NCBI GenBank assembly: GCA_937903155.1
Contig: CALCZU010000099.1
Span: 1 to 20,910, forward strand
Origin: an uncultured Bdellovibrionales bacterium
Lineage (GTDB): Bacteria > Bdellovibrionota > FAC87 > UBA2466
DNA: 20,910 nt
Direction of reading: 5' to 3'
Numbering within the stretch: position 1 is the stretch's first letter; each line of letters opens with the position of its first letter. The notes beneath the pieces are model-generated. The model searched no databases. It saw only the letters and a program-made list of their open reading frames with translations, and had not been told where the DNA came from. Positions 7,679-14,488 of this stretch are shown here, one piece after another. The position numbers were made by a program, and so were the translations under genes.

Positions 7679-8458
7679 TTAGTAATTGAGCTCCGAGCCC
7701 ATCAGAGTTCGGGCTTGCCAGAGTTCTGGAAAAAATTTCTTTTTTAACGTCGACTGAAGATAGGTCACTCCGAGAGACCCTCCTGTGCCTTTTTTCATTC
7801 CAATCATTCGCTCTACCATTTGGACATGTCGGAATCGCCAGAGTTGAACTTGTTCATCGAAGCTGATGAGACCTTCGCATAAATCTCTGAGGTGGCCGTG
7901 TTTTTCCTCCGCGTAGACTTTGTGAACCCCTGCAACAATTTCGGCCTCAGTGCTGTCGGCGATGAGTTTTTGCTTTTGCAAAAGACCTATGAACGCTTCT
8001 CTCAGATTCTTTTTGTGTATTCGATCCTCTAGTTTCTTTTTCCACTCGGGCTGCAAATCTGAAAATTTATCGTAGTCAGATTTGTCAGCGCCGGCGAGCA
8101 ATTCTAACTCTCGAAACTGCATACTTTGAAAACCACTGGCGGGATTTAAGTGGGAACGAAACTGATTGAAATCGACTGTCGTCATCGTTTCTAAAATATC
8201 AATTTGCTGAATCAATGTTCTGAAAATGGTGGTCACACGATTGAGATTTCGATTCGCCTGGATAAAATGAACGTTATCTAAATTTTGGACAAGCGATTCG
8301 AGCTCAAAAATCACTTGTTTGAACCACAGTTCGTAAACTTGATGGATAACGATAAATAAGAGCTCGTCGTGTGCGACGGGTTTTGAAAGGGGTTCTTGCA
8401 AACTTAAGAGTTCGTTTACTTTTAGGTAACTGGTGTAGGTCAAGTTGTCTTTACTCAT
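7679..8458 (-). CDS. kynA: Tryptophan 2,3-dioxygenase
   Basis: Haem enzyme that inserts O2 into L-tryptophan to give N-formylkynurenine, the entry step of the kynurenine pathway. Family signatures are clear: HDELLFIVIHQVYELWFKQ (30-48), with substrate-site Phe35 and His39; FNQFRSHLNPASGFQSMQFR, ending at Arg116 (about 97-116); and WRFRHVQMVERMIG, where His211 is the proximal haem ligand. GTGGSLGVTYL (224-234) is the typical C-terminal loop. I start it at the ATG at 8458, giving 259 residues, because GGAGGA lies just upstream. A start further upstream at 8479 would add seven residues and lie deeper in the regulator gene. The chosen start overlaps the last codons of the sigma-54 activator by 8 nt, so translation is coupled to it. 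It is slightly shorter than most bacterial TDOs but has all visible key residues. Confidence 0.95.
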   Translation of the reverse strand: MSKDNLTYTSYLKVNELLSLQEPLSKPVAHDELLFIVIHQVYELWFKQVIFELESLVQNLDNVHFIQANRNLNRVTTIFRTLIQQIDILETMTTVDFNQFRSHLNPASGFQSMQFRELELLAGADKSDYDKFSDLQPEWKKKLEDRIHKKNLREAFIGLLQKQKLIADSTEAEIVAGVHKVYAEEKHGHLRDLCEGLISFDEQVQLWRFRHVQMVERMIGMKKGTGGSLGVTYLQSTLKKKFFPELWQARTLMGSELNY

Positions 8459-9872
8459 AGTCCTCCAACGAAGCGCCATATTCTTTTGGGATGATGCTAT
8501 ATTTTTTGATTTTTCTCAGAAGCGTGTTTTTGGGAATACTCGATTGTTCACTTGCGAGGTTGATTTTTCCTCGGCTGTTTTTTAGCGCTTGAACGATAAA
8601 TTCTCTCTCGAAAGCTTCTTTGCCGGAGTCCCAATCCATGCCCGTGAAATTAAGACTACTTTGGCTCGCGTTTCGCTCGTACTTTGGTTCGTAAATTTTG
8701 CGGCTCGCTTTGCGAATATACTCAGGCAGGCTCGAAACAGTGAGCTCATCGGAGGTTTCAATGACAAAAGCATGCTCCATTGCATTTTCAAGCTCTCGAA
8801 TATTTCCGGGCCAGTGATAGGCCTCGAAAGTTTGCAAGAATTCAGGACACACGCCTTTAATCCGGTTTCCATGTTCGGGATTAAATTTATCCACAAAGTG
8901 TTTCACAAGCGTGGGAAGGTCGGCCTTACGTTCTCGGAGTGCGGGTAAGAACATCGGCATGACGTTCAAACGGTAATAAAGATCTTCTCTAAATTTACCT
9001 TCTTTGATCATTTTTTCTAAATCGCGGTTCGTAGCTGCCACGACTCGAACATCGGCTTTGACTTCGCGGTTACTTCCGACGGGCATAAATGTATGCTCTT
9101 GAAGCACACGTAAAAGTTTCACTTGGGTGGCAGGACTCGTATCTCCAATTTCATCCAAGAAAATCGTTCCCTTCGAAGCGTACTGAAATTTTCCGATATG
9201 CCTTTGCTCGGCTCCTGTAAAAGCGCCTTTTTCGTGTCCGAAGAGTTCACTCTCAATTAGATTTTCTGCGATCGCGGCACAGTTGACGGCGACGAATGGA
9301 CCTTCTTTTCGAGGCGAATTAAAATGAATGGCTCGAGCGACAAGTTCTTTACCTGTTCCATTTTCACCGCGGATTAAAACCGAAGTATTCACGCGAGTCA
9401 GTTTTTCAATCATTTGAAAAACGTTTTTCATGCTGCGAGACGCACCCACAAATTCCCGGCCTTCACCTGAGGACATCACAGGTGCGGAGTACTGCAGCCG
9501 CTCGAGCATCTCGTAGGCTCTCTGCGCTTTTTCAACCATCTCCATCAATTTTTTTTCATCGATGGGTTTTTCGACGTAGTCAAATGCCCCTTCACGAATG
9601 GCTTCGACGGCATCTCGAACATTCCCGTGAGCCGTGATGAGAGCGATGACGGTCGAGTATTCTTGCTCTCGAATATGTTTTAAGAGATCGATGCCGGTCA
9701 TGTTGGGCATCTGGACATCGCAGAGGACAAGGGCGAATTCTTTTTGAGCGAGTTTATTTGCGGCGTCGCGCCCGTCTTCGGCCTCTTCGACCGAAAACCC
9801 ACGGTCTTTTAAGATGCAGCTGATTTGTGCTCTTAACTCTTTTTGATCATCAACGACTAAGATCGAAAACAT
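8451..9872 (-). CDS. NtrC-type sigma-54-dependent response regulator
   Basis: Cytosolic transcriptional activator, phosphorylated by a partner histidine kinase and acting on sigma-54 RNA polymerase. The 473 residues hold a receiver domain (1-120, phospho-acceptor Asp52 in LCDVQMPNMTG, conserved Lys102). Next is an AAA+ domain (about 140-370) with Walker A GENGTGKE (169-176), the sigma-54 contact loop GAFTGA (216-221) and Walker B TIFLDEIGD. A Fis-type helix-turn-helix follows near the C-terminus (GKINLASEQSSIPKNTLLRK). The intact GAFTGA loop argues for true sigma-54 activation. The kinase gene lies 122 bp upstream in the same direction and is the likely partner. The stop codon overlaps the start of kynA. 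No sigma-54 promoter was recognised in the window, so targets are unknown. Confidence 0.94.
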   Translation of the reverse strand: MFSILVVDDQKELRAQISCILKDRGFSVEEAEDGRDAANKLAQKEFALVLCDVQMPNMTGIDLLKHIREQEYSTVIALITAHGNVRDAVEAIREGAFDYVEKPIDEKKLMEMVEKAQRAYEMLERLQYSAPVMSSGEGREFVGASRSMKNVFQMIEKLTRVNTSVLIRGENGTGKELVARAIHFNSPRKEGPFVAVNCAAIAENLIESELFGHEKGAFTGAEQRHIGKFQYASKGTIFLDEIGDTSPATQVKLLRVLQEHTFMPVGSNREVKADVRVVAATNRDLEKMIKEGKFREDLYYRLNVMPMFLPALRERKADLPTLVKHFVDKFNPEHGNRIKGVCPEFLQTFEAYHWPGNIRELENAMEHAFVIETSDELTVSSLPEYIRKASRKIYEPKYERNASQSSLNFTGMDWDSGKEAFEREFIVQALKNSRGKINLASEQSSIPKNTLLRKIKKYSIIPKEYGASLEDYE

Positions 9873-9919
9873 ACGAGCCCAAACTCTTTCTTATACGAAC
9901 CCCTTTTTTGGATTTTTCG

Positions 9920-9948
9920 CTTGTAACAGGGTTCGAAAAAAATATCAA
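9920..9948 (-). promoter_or_regulatory. Candidate sigma-70 promoter of the response regulator-kynA-pseudouridine synthase genes
   Basis: On the minus strand TTGATA (9943-9948) and TACAAG (9920-9925) are separated by exactly 17 bp, in the AT-rich 122-bp gap between the kinase stop and the regulator start. It would give a separate transcript for the regulator, kynA and the pseudouridine synthase. By eye only. Confidence 0.4.
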
Positions 9949-9994
9949 TATTTTACTTTTATTTTGAGGTCGTAAGTATTTGATATTATGGCGG

Positions 9995-11830
9995 TTAGCC
10001 TTTTGGCAGTGGGAGGGAGAAACTGACCTCCGTCCCCTTTTTGATTTGACTGATGATGTTGAGGGTGCCGCCGTGGAGTTCAACAAAATATTTCGAGAGG
10101 TAAAGGCCGAGCCCGGAGCCTTTGGAGGCCTCTCGGCTTAGTTTACCGCGGTAGAATTTGGCGGTGACTCGCGGGAGTTCATCTGCGGGAATACCCGAGC
10201 CCTGATCGATGACGGTGGTCACCACTTGATTGTCTATCTCGCGGGTTCGGACCACAACCTCTTTGTTGGGTTCGCTATATTTAATTGCATTTTCGAGGAG
10301 ATTCATAATCACCTCTTGGATGAGCTGTTCATCTCCTTCAATAGAGAAGAGCGGCTCCAAATCCATTACGAGGCGAATTTTTTTCTCTTCCGATTGAAAC
10401 TTGAGTCGGTGGACCGCAGCTTCAACCAATCGGTTGAGGTCGATAACTTCCTTGCGAGGTTCCAAAGAATTCGATTCCATCTTGGTCACTTTAAGAATGT
10501 CCGTAATAAAGCGAGAAAGTTCGGCGTTCGTTTTATCGATCGTTTTAAATGCATCCACCACATCTGTCTTTAACGAGTCTTTGTGCTGGGTGAGCACGCG
10601 GTCCGTAATCGCCTTGATCGTCGCAATCGGCGTCTTTAGATCATGACTGAAAAGCGAAATGAAGTTGTTTTTGAATTGATCCATCTCGTGCGAATACTCG
10701 GCCGCTTTACGAAGCTTCCAGTGTTTTTCTTCTTCACGACTGAGTTTGTAACCGAGCATCAACAGGTGCGCCCCATAAATACAGAAAAGCGGATTTGCGA
10801 CGCCCATCCAAACTTTAAGCTCTGAAAAAATAAGCAAGGTAAGGAGCGAGTAAGCGATTCCAAAAAGAACTAATAGAATCCACGCAAAAGTCAGAGGAAA
10901 ATATAAAATGATAAAGATCGCCAAAAAGATGCAAAACGCCGAAATCATCAAACTTGTTCGTCGCTCAAGTACTCGGATTTCCGTCTGCGAAATAAAGGTA
11001 TTTAAAATATTCGCCTGAATCTCAACCGGCGACATTTTTCCAAAAGGTGTCTCAAGACTCGTCGAAAAACTACTCTCCCGCCCAATCAGAACGATCTTAT
11101 TGCTAAAAAAAGAAGTCGGAATATTCCCCTGAAAAAGATCCGATGCCTCGACACTCGGAAAACTCCCCGCAGGTCCCCTGAAATCAATCCTCAAAGGCTT
11201 CATCAAGTCGCGCGCAATCGAATATTTACTCCCGTAAAGAACCTGGTGGGCAGCCAGTGCGAGCGACTCCCCATAAGAATAGACAAGACTTGTCTGCCGA
11301 ACAATATTGTCCCTATCCGGAAAAATATTATTAAATCCGTAATTATCTCGATTCGTAATTTTGCGAGGGGGAAGGGTGATCTTATTTTCATCATTGATGA
11401 GAGAAGAAAAAATAATATTGTCGGCTTCGAGCAAATGCGACTGACTCTGAATCACCCATTCAAAAAAAGGCGTAAACACAATAATCTTCGGATCACTTAA
11501 CTCAATCTGCTTTAAAATTTTCTCATAAAAAGGCAAAAACCAAATCGAATGCGTCGAATGCTCAAAAGCAAACCCGTCCGAATTAAACTGCACCAAATCC
11601 CGCTCCAAAAGCTGCAAAATCTTCGCATCCGAAACCCGCACCATCACAATCTCAGTAGGCTTCCTTAACTTCCCCCGCACCCTAAAAAACTGGTCATAAA
11701 ACCACTGATCCAAGCTCGCAAGCGGCGCAAAAATCAGCACACTGCTAATCAGCACCCGCACTAAAAAACTCACCTTGGTCGGCATGAGCGCCTTATACCA
11801 CGCCTGACGAAAAAAAATACCCATCAGCAC
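9995..11830 (-). CDS. CHASE2-domain membrane sensor histidine kinase
   Basis: Inner-membrane sensor kinase of 611 residues from the GTG at 11830. A first membrane segment (about 20-38) leads to a periplasmic CHASE2 domain (about 40-285; the entry LDQWFYDQFFRVRG and the exit IVLIGRESSFSTSLETPFG are typical). Three closely spaced membrane helices follow (about 293-360), then a HisKA domain with His396 in FSHDLKTPIATIKA, and a HATPase with N box NLLENAIKYS, G1 DQGSGIP and G2 KGSGLGLYLSKYF. CHASE2 senses an unidentified periplasmic signal. Likely partner: the NtrC-type regulator just downstream. The start is uncertain. GTG 11830 and ATG 11824 have no clear ribosome site, while ATG 11785 (MPTKVSFLVRV) is preceded by AAGG and would still keep the first membrane segment. 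The 147-bp palindromic element ends only 16 bp upstream of the GTG. Confidence 0.93.
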   Translation of the reverse strand: MLMGIFFRQAWYKALMPTKVSFLVRVLISSVLIFAPLASLDQWFYDQFFRVRGKLRKPTEIVMVRVSDAKILQLLERDLVQFNSDGFAFEHSTHSIWFLPFYEKILKQIELSDPKIIVFTPFFEWVIQSQSHLLEADNIIFSSLINDENKITLPPRKITNRDNYGFNNIFPDRDNIVRQTSLVYSYGESLALAAHQVLYGSKYSIARDLMKPLRIDFRGPAGSFPSVEASDLFQGNIPTSFFSNKIVLIGRESSFSTSLETPFGKMSPVEIQANILNTFISQTEIRVLERRTSLMISAFCIFLAIFIILYFPLTFAWILLVLFGIAYSLLTLLIFSELKVWMGVANPLFCIYGAHLLMLGYKLSREEEKHWKLRKAAEYSHEMDQFKNNFISLFSHDLKTPIATIKAITDRVLTQHKDSLKTDVVDAFKTIDKTNAELSRFITDILKVTKMESNSLEPRKEVIDLNRLVEAAVHRLKFQSEEKKIRLVMDLEPLFSIEGDEQLIQEVIMNLLENAIKYSEPNKEVVVRTREIDNQVVTTVIDQGSGIPADELPRVTAKFYRGKLSREASKGSGLGLYLSKYFVELHGGTLNIISQIKKGTEVSFSLPLPKG

Positions 11831-11845
11831 GCTCGGTAGAGCGGC

Positions 11846-11992
11846 GGCCTTTCGGGGGTGGGTGCTGTGCCTAGTTTCCTCTCCGCTAGTCCTCGGGAAT
11901 ATTCTCTGTCCTGTCGCTTTCGCTTAAGGCGCCCCTCGGCCCTGCGGAATCGCTCCGAGAAAACTAGGCACAGCACCCACCCCCGAAAGGCC
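11846..11992 (+). repeat. 147-bp structured palindromic element, copy A
   Basis: Two 32-bp arms (11846-11877 and 11961-11992) are perfect reverse complements of each other and enclose an 83-bp interior. Bases 11884-11956 form a 73-bp core that aligns without gaps to the reverse complement of copy B: blocks of 16/16, 14/14 and 19/20 identical bases, separated by diverged spacers of 15 and 8 bp. The arms themselves differ from those of copy B at about half of the positions. No convincing protein is encoded. It lies just upstream of the sensor kinase start. It could form a long hairpin as RNA or as extruded DNA. Confidence 0.92.
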
Positions 11993-12084
11993 TCATTCTT
12001 CCCAGTGAAGAAAAATTTTTCGTGGCATAAGTTCGCTAGAAAAATCTTTGAGATTGAGAGGAACAGGTGCTGAAAAAGCAAGTA
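11993..12084. other. 92-bp spacer between the two palindromic elements
   Basis: No gene and no convincing promoter or terminator is visible here. It is less GC-rich than the flanking elements. If the sensor kinase has its own promoter, it would have to lie here, inside copy A, or further upstream. Together with the two elements this accounts for almost all of the 427-bp stretch without genes between 11831 and 12257. Confidence 0.5.
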
Positions 12085-12231
12085 GGTCGGGTGGTGGGGT
12101 GGAGTGTGGAGTTGTCTCCCGGAGCGATTCCGCAGGGCCAAAAAACCACTTAAGCGAAAGCGCCAAGACAAAACGAGTTCCCGAGGACTAGCGAAGGGAG
12201 ACAACTCCACACTCCACCCCACCACCCGACC
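12085..12231 (-). repeat. 147-bp structured palindromic element, copy B
   Basis: Two 36-bp arms (12085-12120 and 12196-12231) are perfect reverse complements and enclose 75 bp. The 73-bp core (12121-12193, minus strand) matches that of copy A in the opposite orientation, with core placement (38-73-36) identical to the base. The total length equals copy A exactly. The arms are G/T-rich on one strand, as in copy A, but differ in sequence. It lies 26 bp past the stop of the outer-membrane protein gene, so it may also act as that gene's 3' hairpin. Confidence 0.92.
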
Positions 12232-12257
12232 GGGTTACATCTCGAGCAATCTACTTT

Positions 12258-12953
12258 CTACAGTCTCACACCGAAGTACAGTTCGAAGCCTGTGATCGTG
12301 TTGTCGACTTGGAATCGATTGATGAGCCATTTGAAGTCGACCATGAAGGGGTTGAATTCGAATCCGAAGGTGGTGATGAAGGAGGGGAGGAAGACGGTTT
12401 CGGAGTTTGCGTTGGCGGCGGTGTCCGAGCGGTACCAGAGAGCGGCGCTGCCGCCCATTCCTAGGCCAAAGGTGACTTTGTCTGAGACGTTGAACATGCG
12501 TCTGACGACGCCGTCGAATGCGAAGACGTGAGTCGAGTTGAGAACGTATTTGTAGCCGACCATTCCTCGGATCCCTAAGGGCACATTCTCTGTAAGTTTC
12601 GAGTAATCGTAATCGAAGTACACACCGCCTTGAAAACCGAAATCTTTATAGTAGTCGCCCGTGAGTGTCGTGACCGAGGTGGTTACATTTTTGGAAACGA
12701 CAGGCTCCATGTAGAAGTTTCCACCGACGGCGAATCCAACGTAGAAAATTCCAGCGTCTGTTCGTCGTTCTTCAGGGTCCTGCGCTACGTAGTATCTGCG
12801 TTGTTTGGGCGCCTTTCGAATCGGGTGCTTTGGAGGAGGGGCCTCAATTGGACTTTGCTCGTCAAACGATTCTTCTTCTTCAGCGTGGAGCTTTGTAGTG
12901 AAATTTGCGGTGAGTACTAAAAGGATGACAAGCTTAACGAAGTTTCGAAACAT
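12258..12953 (-). CDS. Putative outer-membrane beta-barrel protein
   Basis: The 231-residue product has a Sec signal peptide (MFRNFVKLVILLVLTANF, probable cleavage after LHA at about residue 24). An acidic/proline-rich linker follows (EEEESFDEQSPIEAPPPKHP), then a region of alternating hydrophobic/aromatic strands such as GIFYVGFAVGGNFYMEP, GIRGMVGYKYVL and KVTFGLGMGGSAALWY. It ends ELYFGVRL, the amphipathic final strand expected of a small beta-barrel. Family not recognised; opacity/OmpW-like size. The start ATG has AAAGGA nine bases upstream. It is divergent from the next gene, with palindromes between them; copy B of the 147-bp element lies just after its stop. Localisation is well supported, function is not. 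Confidence 0.8.
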   Translation of the reverse strand: MFRNFVKLVILLVLTANFTTKLHAEEEESFDEQSPIEAPPPKHPIRKAPKQRRYYVAQDPEERRTDAGIFYVGFAVGGNFYMEPVVSKNVTTSVTTLTGDYYKDFGFQGGVYFDYDYSKLTENVPLGIRGMVGYKYVLNSTHVFAFDGVVRRMFNVSDKVTFGLGMGGSAALWYRSDTAANANSETVFLPSFITTFGFEFNPFMVDFKWLINRFQVDNTITGFELYFGVRL

Positions 12954-12986
12954 GTTGAGGAGTCCTTTCGAGTAGAAACTTGATTT

Positions 12987-13007
12987 TATTATCTTATCAG
13001 AAAAGAT
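12987..13007. promoter_or_regulatory. AT-rich inverted repeat in divergent intergenic region
   Basis: TTATCTT and AAGATAA are complementary around a short loop, a 7-bp stem between two divergent outer-membrane-type genes. It could be an operator or chance in AT-rich DNA. Confidence 0.25.
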
Positions 13008-13014
13008 AAATTGA

Positions 13015-13035
13015 CCATGACTTGATAAGTCATGG
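13015..13035. promoter_or_regulatory. Perfect 9-bp palindrome, candidate operator
   Basis: CCATGACTT and AAGTCATGG flank the 3-bp centre GAT, giving a 21-bp perfect inverted repeat in the 180-bp region between the divergent genes at 12953 and 13134. Symmetry and placement suit a dimeric repressor or activator. No T-tract follows, so it is a poor terminator. Confidence 0.4.
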
Positions 13036-13133
13036 TTTCGTTGTGTCGCATCAGCAAACTCATCCGAGAAGTGTTAGAATAATCTAAGCTAATCCTCTTC
13101 ATTCCATCCAAACATTTTTCCCAAGGACTTCTT

Positions 13134-13727
13134 TTGAAAACACTTCATTTGTTTCTCTTGATGATCGTGTGTCTTGTCCCTTGTCTGAAAGCAGCTGAGC
13201 ACGATAAGAGTCATTTACTTTTAGAGCTTGGCGGTTACTGCACGAATTTAAATCGTCGGCTGACGGCGGATTCAGATTATGTGAATAAAGTGAGTTCGCT
13301 CGAAGCTTACTTCAGAGTTCATCCCGTGTTTCGGCTTTCGAATAAATTAAATTTTGAACCCTCTCTCGGAGCCATTTTGCCAGGCTATTCGAGTCCAGAT
13401 GGAACAACCCGGACACTCGTCTTTCATATCGATCTCGATCTGGGGCTGAAGTTAAAAGAATGGTTGACCCTGCGATTAGGTCCTGGCTTGCAAGTGGGAA
13501 TGCTTAACTCGAAAGGGGCGGGCGTCGAGCTCAATAATGGTACCGACCGGTCTACCTTTTACACTCCCGGCGAGTCCGTAAATTATTTTATTTTGACGTC
13601 GGATGCGGGTCTGACGATTCAAATTTCCAAACGACTGAACCTGCTTCTCGACACCTACGTAATGAATTTAGCCAGCAAAGCTCGACGGACTGTTGAAATT
13701 TCCGCAACGTTAGGATTTAGAATATGA
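13134..13727 (+). CDS. Putative small outer-membrane beta-barrel protein
   Basis: The 197-residue product begins at TTG 13134, supported by AAGGA (13123-13127) six bases upstream. The signal peptide is MKTLHLFLLMIVCLVPC with likely cleavage near LKAAE (about residue 20). The mature part is strand-rich: LLLELGGYC, LEAYFRVHPVFRLS, LNFEPSLGAILPG, LVFHIDLDLGLKLKEWLTLRLG. It ends VEISATLGFRI, typical of an 8-stranded barrel. Family not recognised. Its stop overlaps the matrixin-like protease start as ATGA, so the two are co-translated. A role as a partner for the protease or as an independent porin-like protein cannot be told. Confidence 0.78.
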   Translation: MKTLHLFLLMIVCLVPCLKAAEHDKSHLLLELGGYCTNLNRRLTADSDYVNKVSSLEAYFRVHPVFRLSNKLNFEPSLGAILPGYSSPDGTTRTLVFHIDLDLGLKLKEWLTLRLGPGLQVGMLNSKGAGVELNNGTDRSTFYTPGESVNYFILTSDAGLTIQISKRLNLLLDTYVMNLASKARRTVEISATLGFRI

Positions 13728-14488
13728 AAAAAATTATCTTAGTTTGTCTTTTTTCTAGTTTCTGTTTCGGATGGACTCACGTGGGTTCAAATATCTATGG
13801 ATGGAGTAATCATAAGATTACGATTCACGTGAATCCCTCAAATTGCTCCATTCCGACAGAAGAATTGTATTCCATCATCGATGATTCCATTAATGCCTGG
13901 AATAGTCTTCCGACCACCGATTTGGAATTAGTGAGAGATCCCAACCCTTCTACGTCGACGGTGAGCCAGTTAATGGCTTCCACGGCGACAGATGTCCCTT
14001 TGATTCTCTGTGATCCGGATATGACCTCCCACGGACTCGAGGCGAACTACATCCCTGCCAGTACAATGAGAATTGCCCTGAACGGTAGCGGAAACATTTC
14101 GTATGCCGGGATTTTACTCAATGCACAGAGTGGGGCGGCGGCCAATCTCGATCAATTGAGCCACGGAGAAGTCACTGTGACTCTCGCACATGAAATCGGA
14201 CATGCCTTAGGTCTGGGTCATAGCAGTCAGTCACAAGCGCTCATGTATTACAGTATCGACAATAAATCCAAAGCAACGATCACCGAAGATGATATTGACG
14301 GGATTACCCACCTCTATCCAAGAAATGAATTTAAATCGGGACAGTTCGGTTGCTCGGCCGTGCACGCCCAAGACACGAGACGCTTTGGTTGGTTAGAAGT
14401 TTTTCTAATTGTGCTCGGATTCGCGATTGCCAACATCACGTTGGGAAGACGACTCAGACCTGGACGACTTCCTTCACTTCGGGAATAG
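13724..14488 (+). CDS. Matrixin-like zinc metalloprotease with C-terminal membrane anchor
   Basis: Secreted metzincin-type protease. The 254-residue product has a signal peptide (MKKIILVCLFSSFCFG). The zinc motif HEIGHALGLGH (156-166) supplies three His ligands and the catalytic Glu, and is followed by the Met-turn ALMYYS (Met174). The region KITIHVNP to AWNSL (about 31-61) is the usual matrixin N-terminal half. ITEDDIDGITHLYP (186-199) ends the catalytic domain. No cysteine-switch propeptide is visible. The last 45 residues form an unusual tail: Cys210, a membrane helix (about 222-240) and the basic run GRRLRPGR (241-248), like a C-terminal sorting signal. Its 3' end overlaps the convergent Nfu gene by 35 nt. 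It is coupled to the barrel gene upstream. Confidence 0.88.
   Translation: MKKIILVCLFSSFCFGWTHVGSNIYGWSNHKITIHVNPSNCSIPTEELYSIIDDSINAWNSLPTTDLELVRDPNPSTSTVSQLMASTATDVPLILCDPDMTSHGLEANYIPASTMRIALNGSGNISYAGILLNAQSGAAANLDQLSHGEVTVTLAHEIGHALGLGHSSQSQALMYYSIDNKSKATITEDDIDGITHLYPRNEFKSGQFGCSAVHAQDTRRFGWLEVFLIVLGFAIANITLGRRLRPGRLPSLRE

Noticed and set aside
12023..12038. Possible sigma-54 promoter (TGGCAT...GC) in the spacer
   Set aside because: The GG to GC distance is 9 rather than 10 bp and it points along the plus strand, away from the kinase gene.
11836..12085. GTAG tetranucleotides near the left ends of both elements, as in REP/RAYT elements
   Set aside because: GTAG touches the arm in copy B on the plus strand but lies several bases away in copy A, and the two elements are oriented oppositely, so the position is not consistent.
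11824..12225. Open frames across the two palindromic elements on both strands (for example minus 11824-12225 and plus 11858-12073)
   Set aside because: They arise from stop-poor, GC-rich inverted repeats; the translations mirror each other, lack ribosome sites and show no protein family.
11846..12231. CRISPR array or retron ncRNA
   Set aside because: There are only two copies, in opposite orientation, with no short direct repeats and spacers, and no cas or reverse transcriptase gene is in the window.
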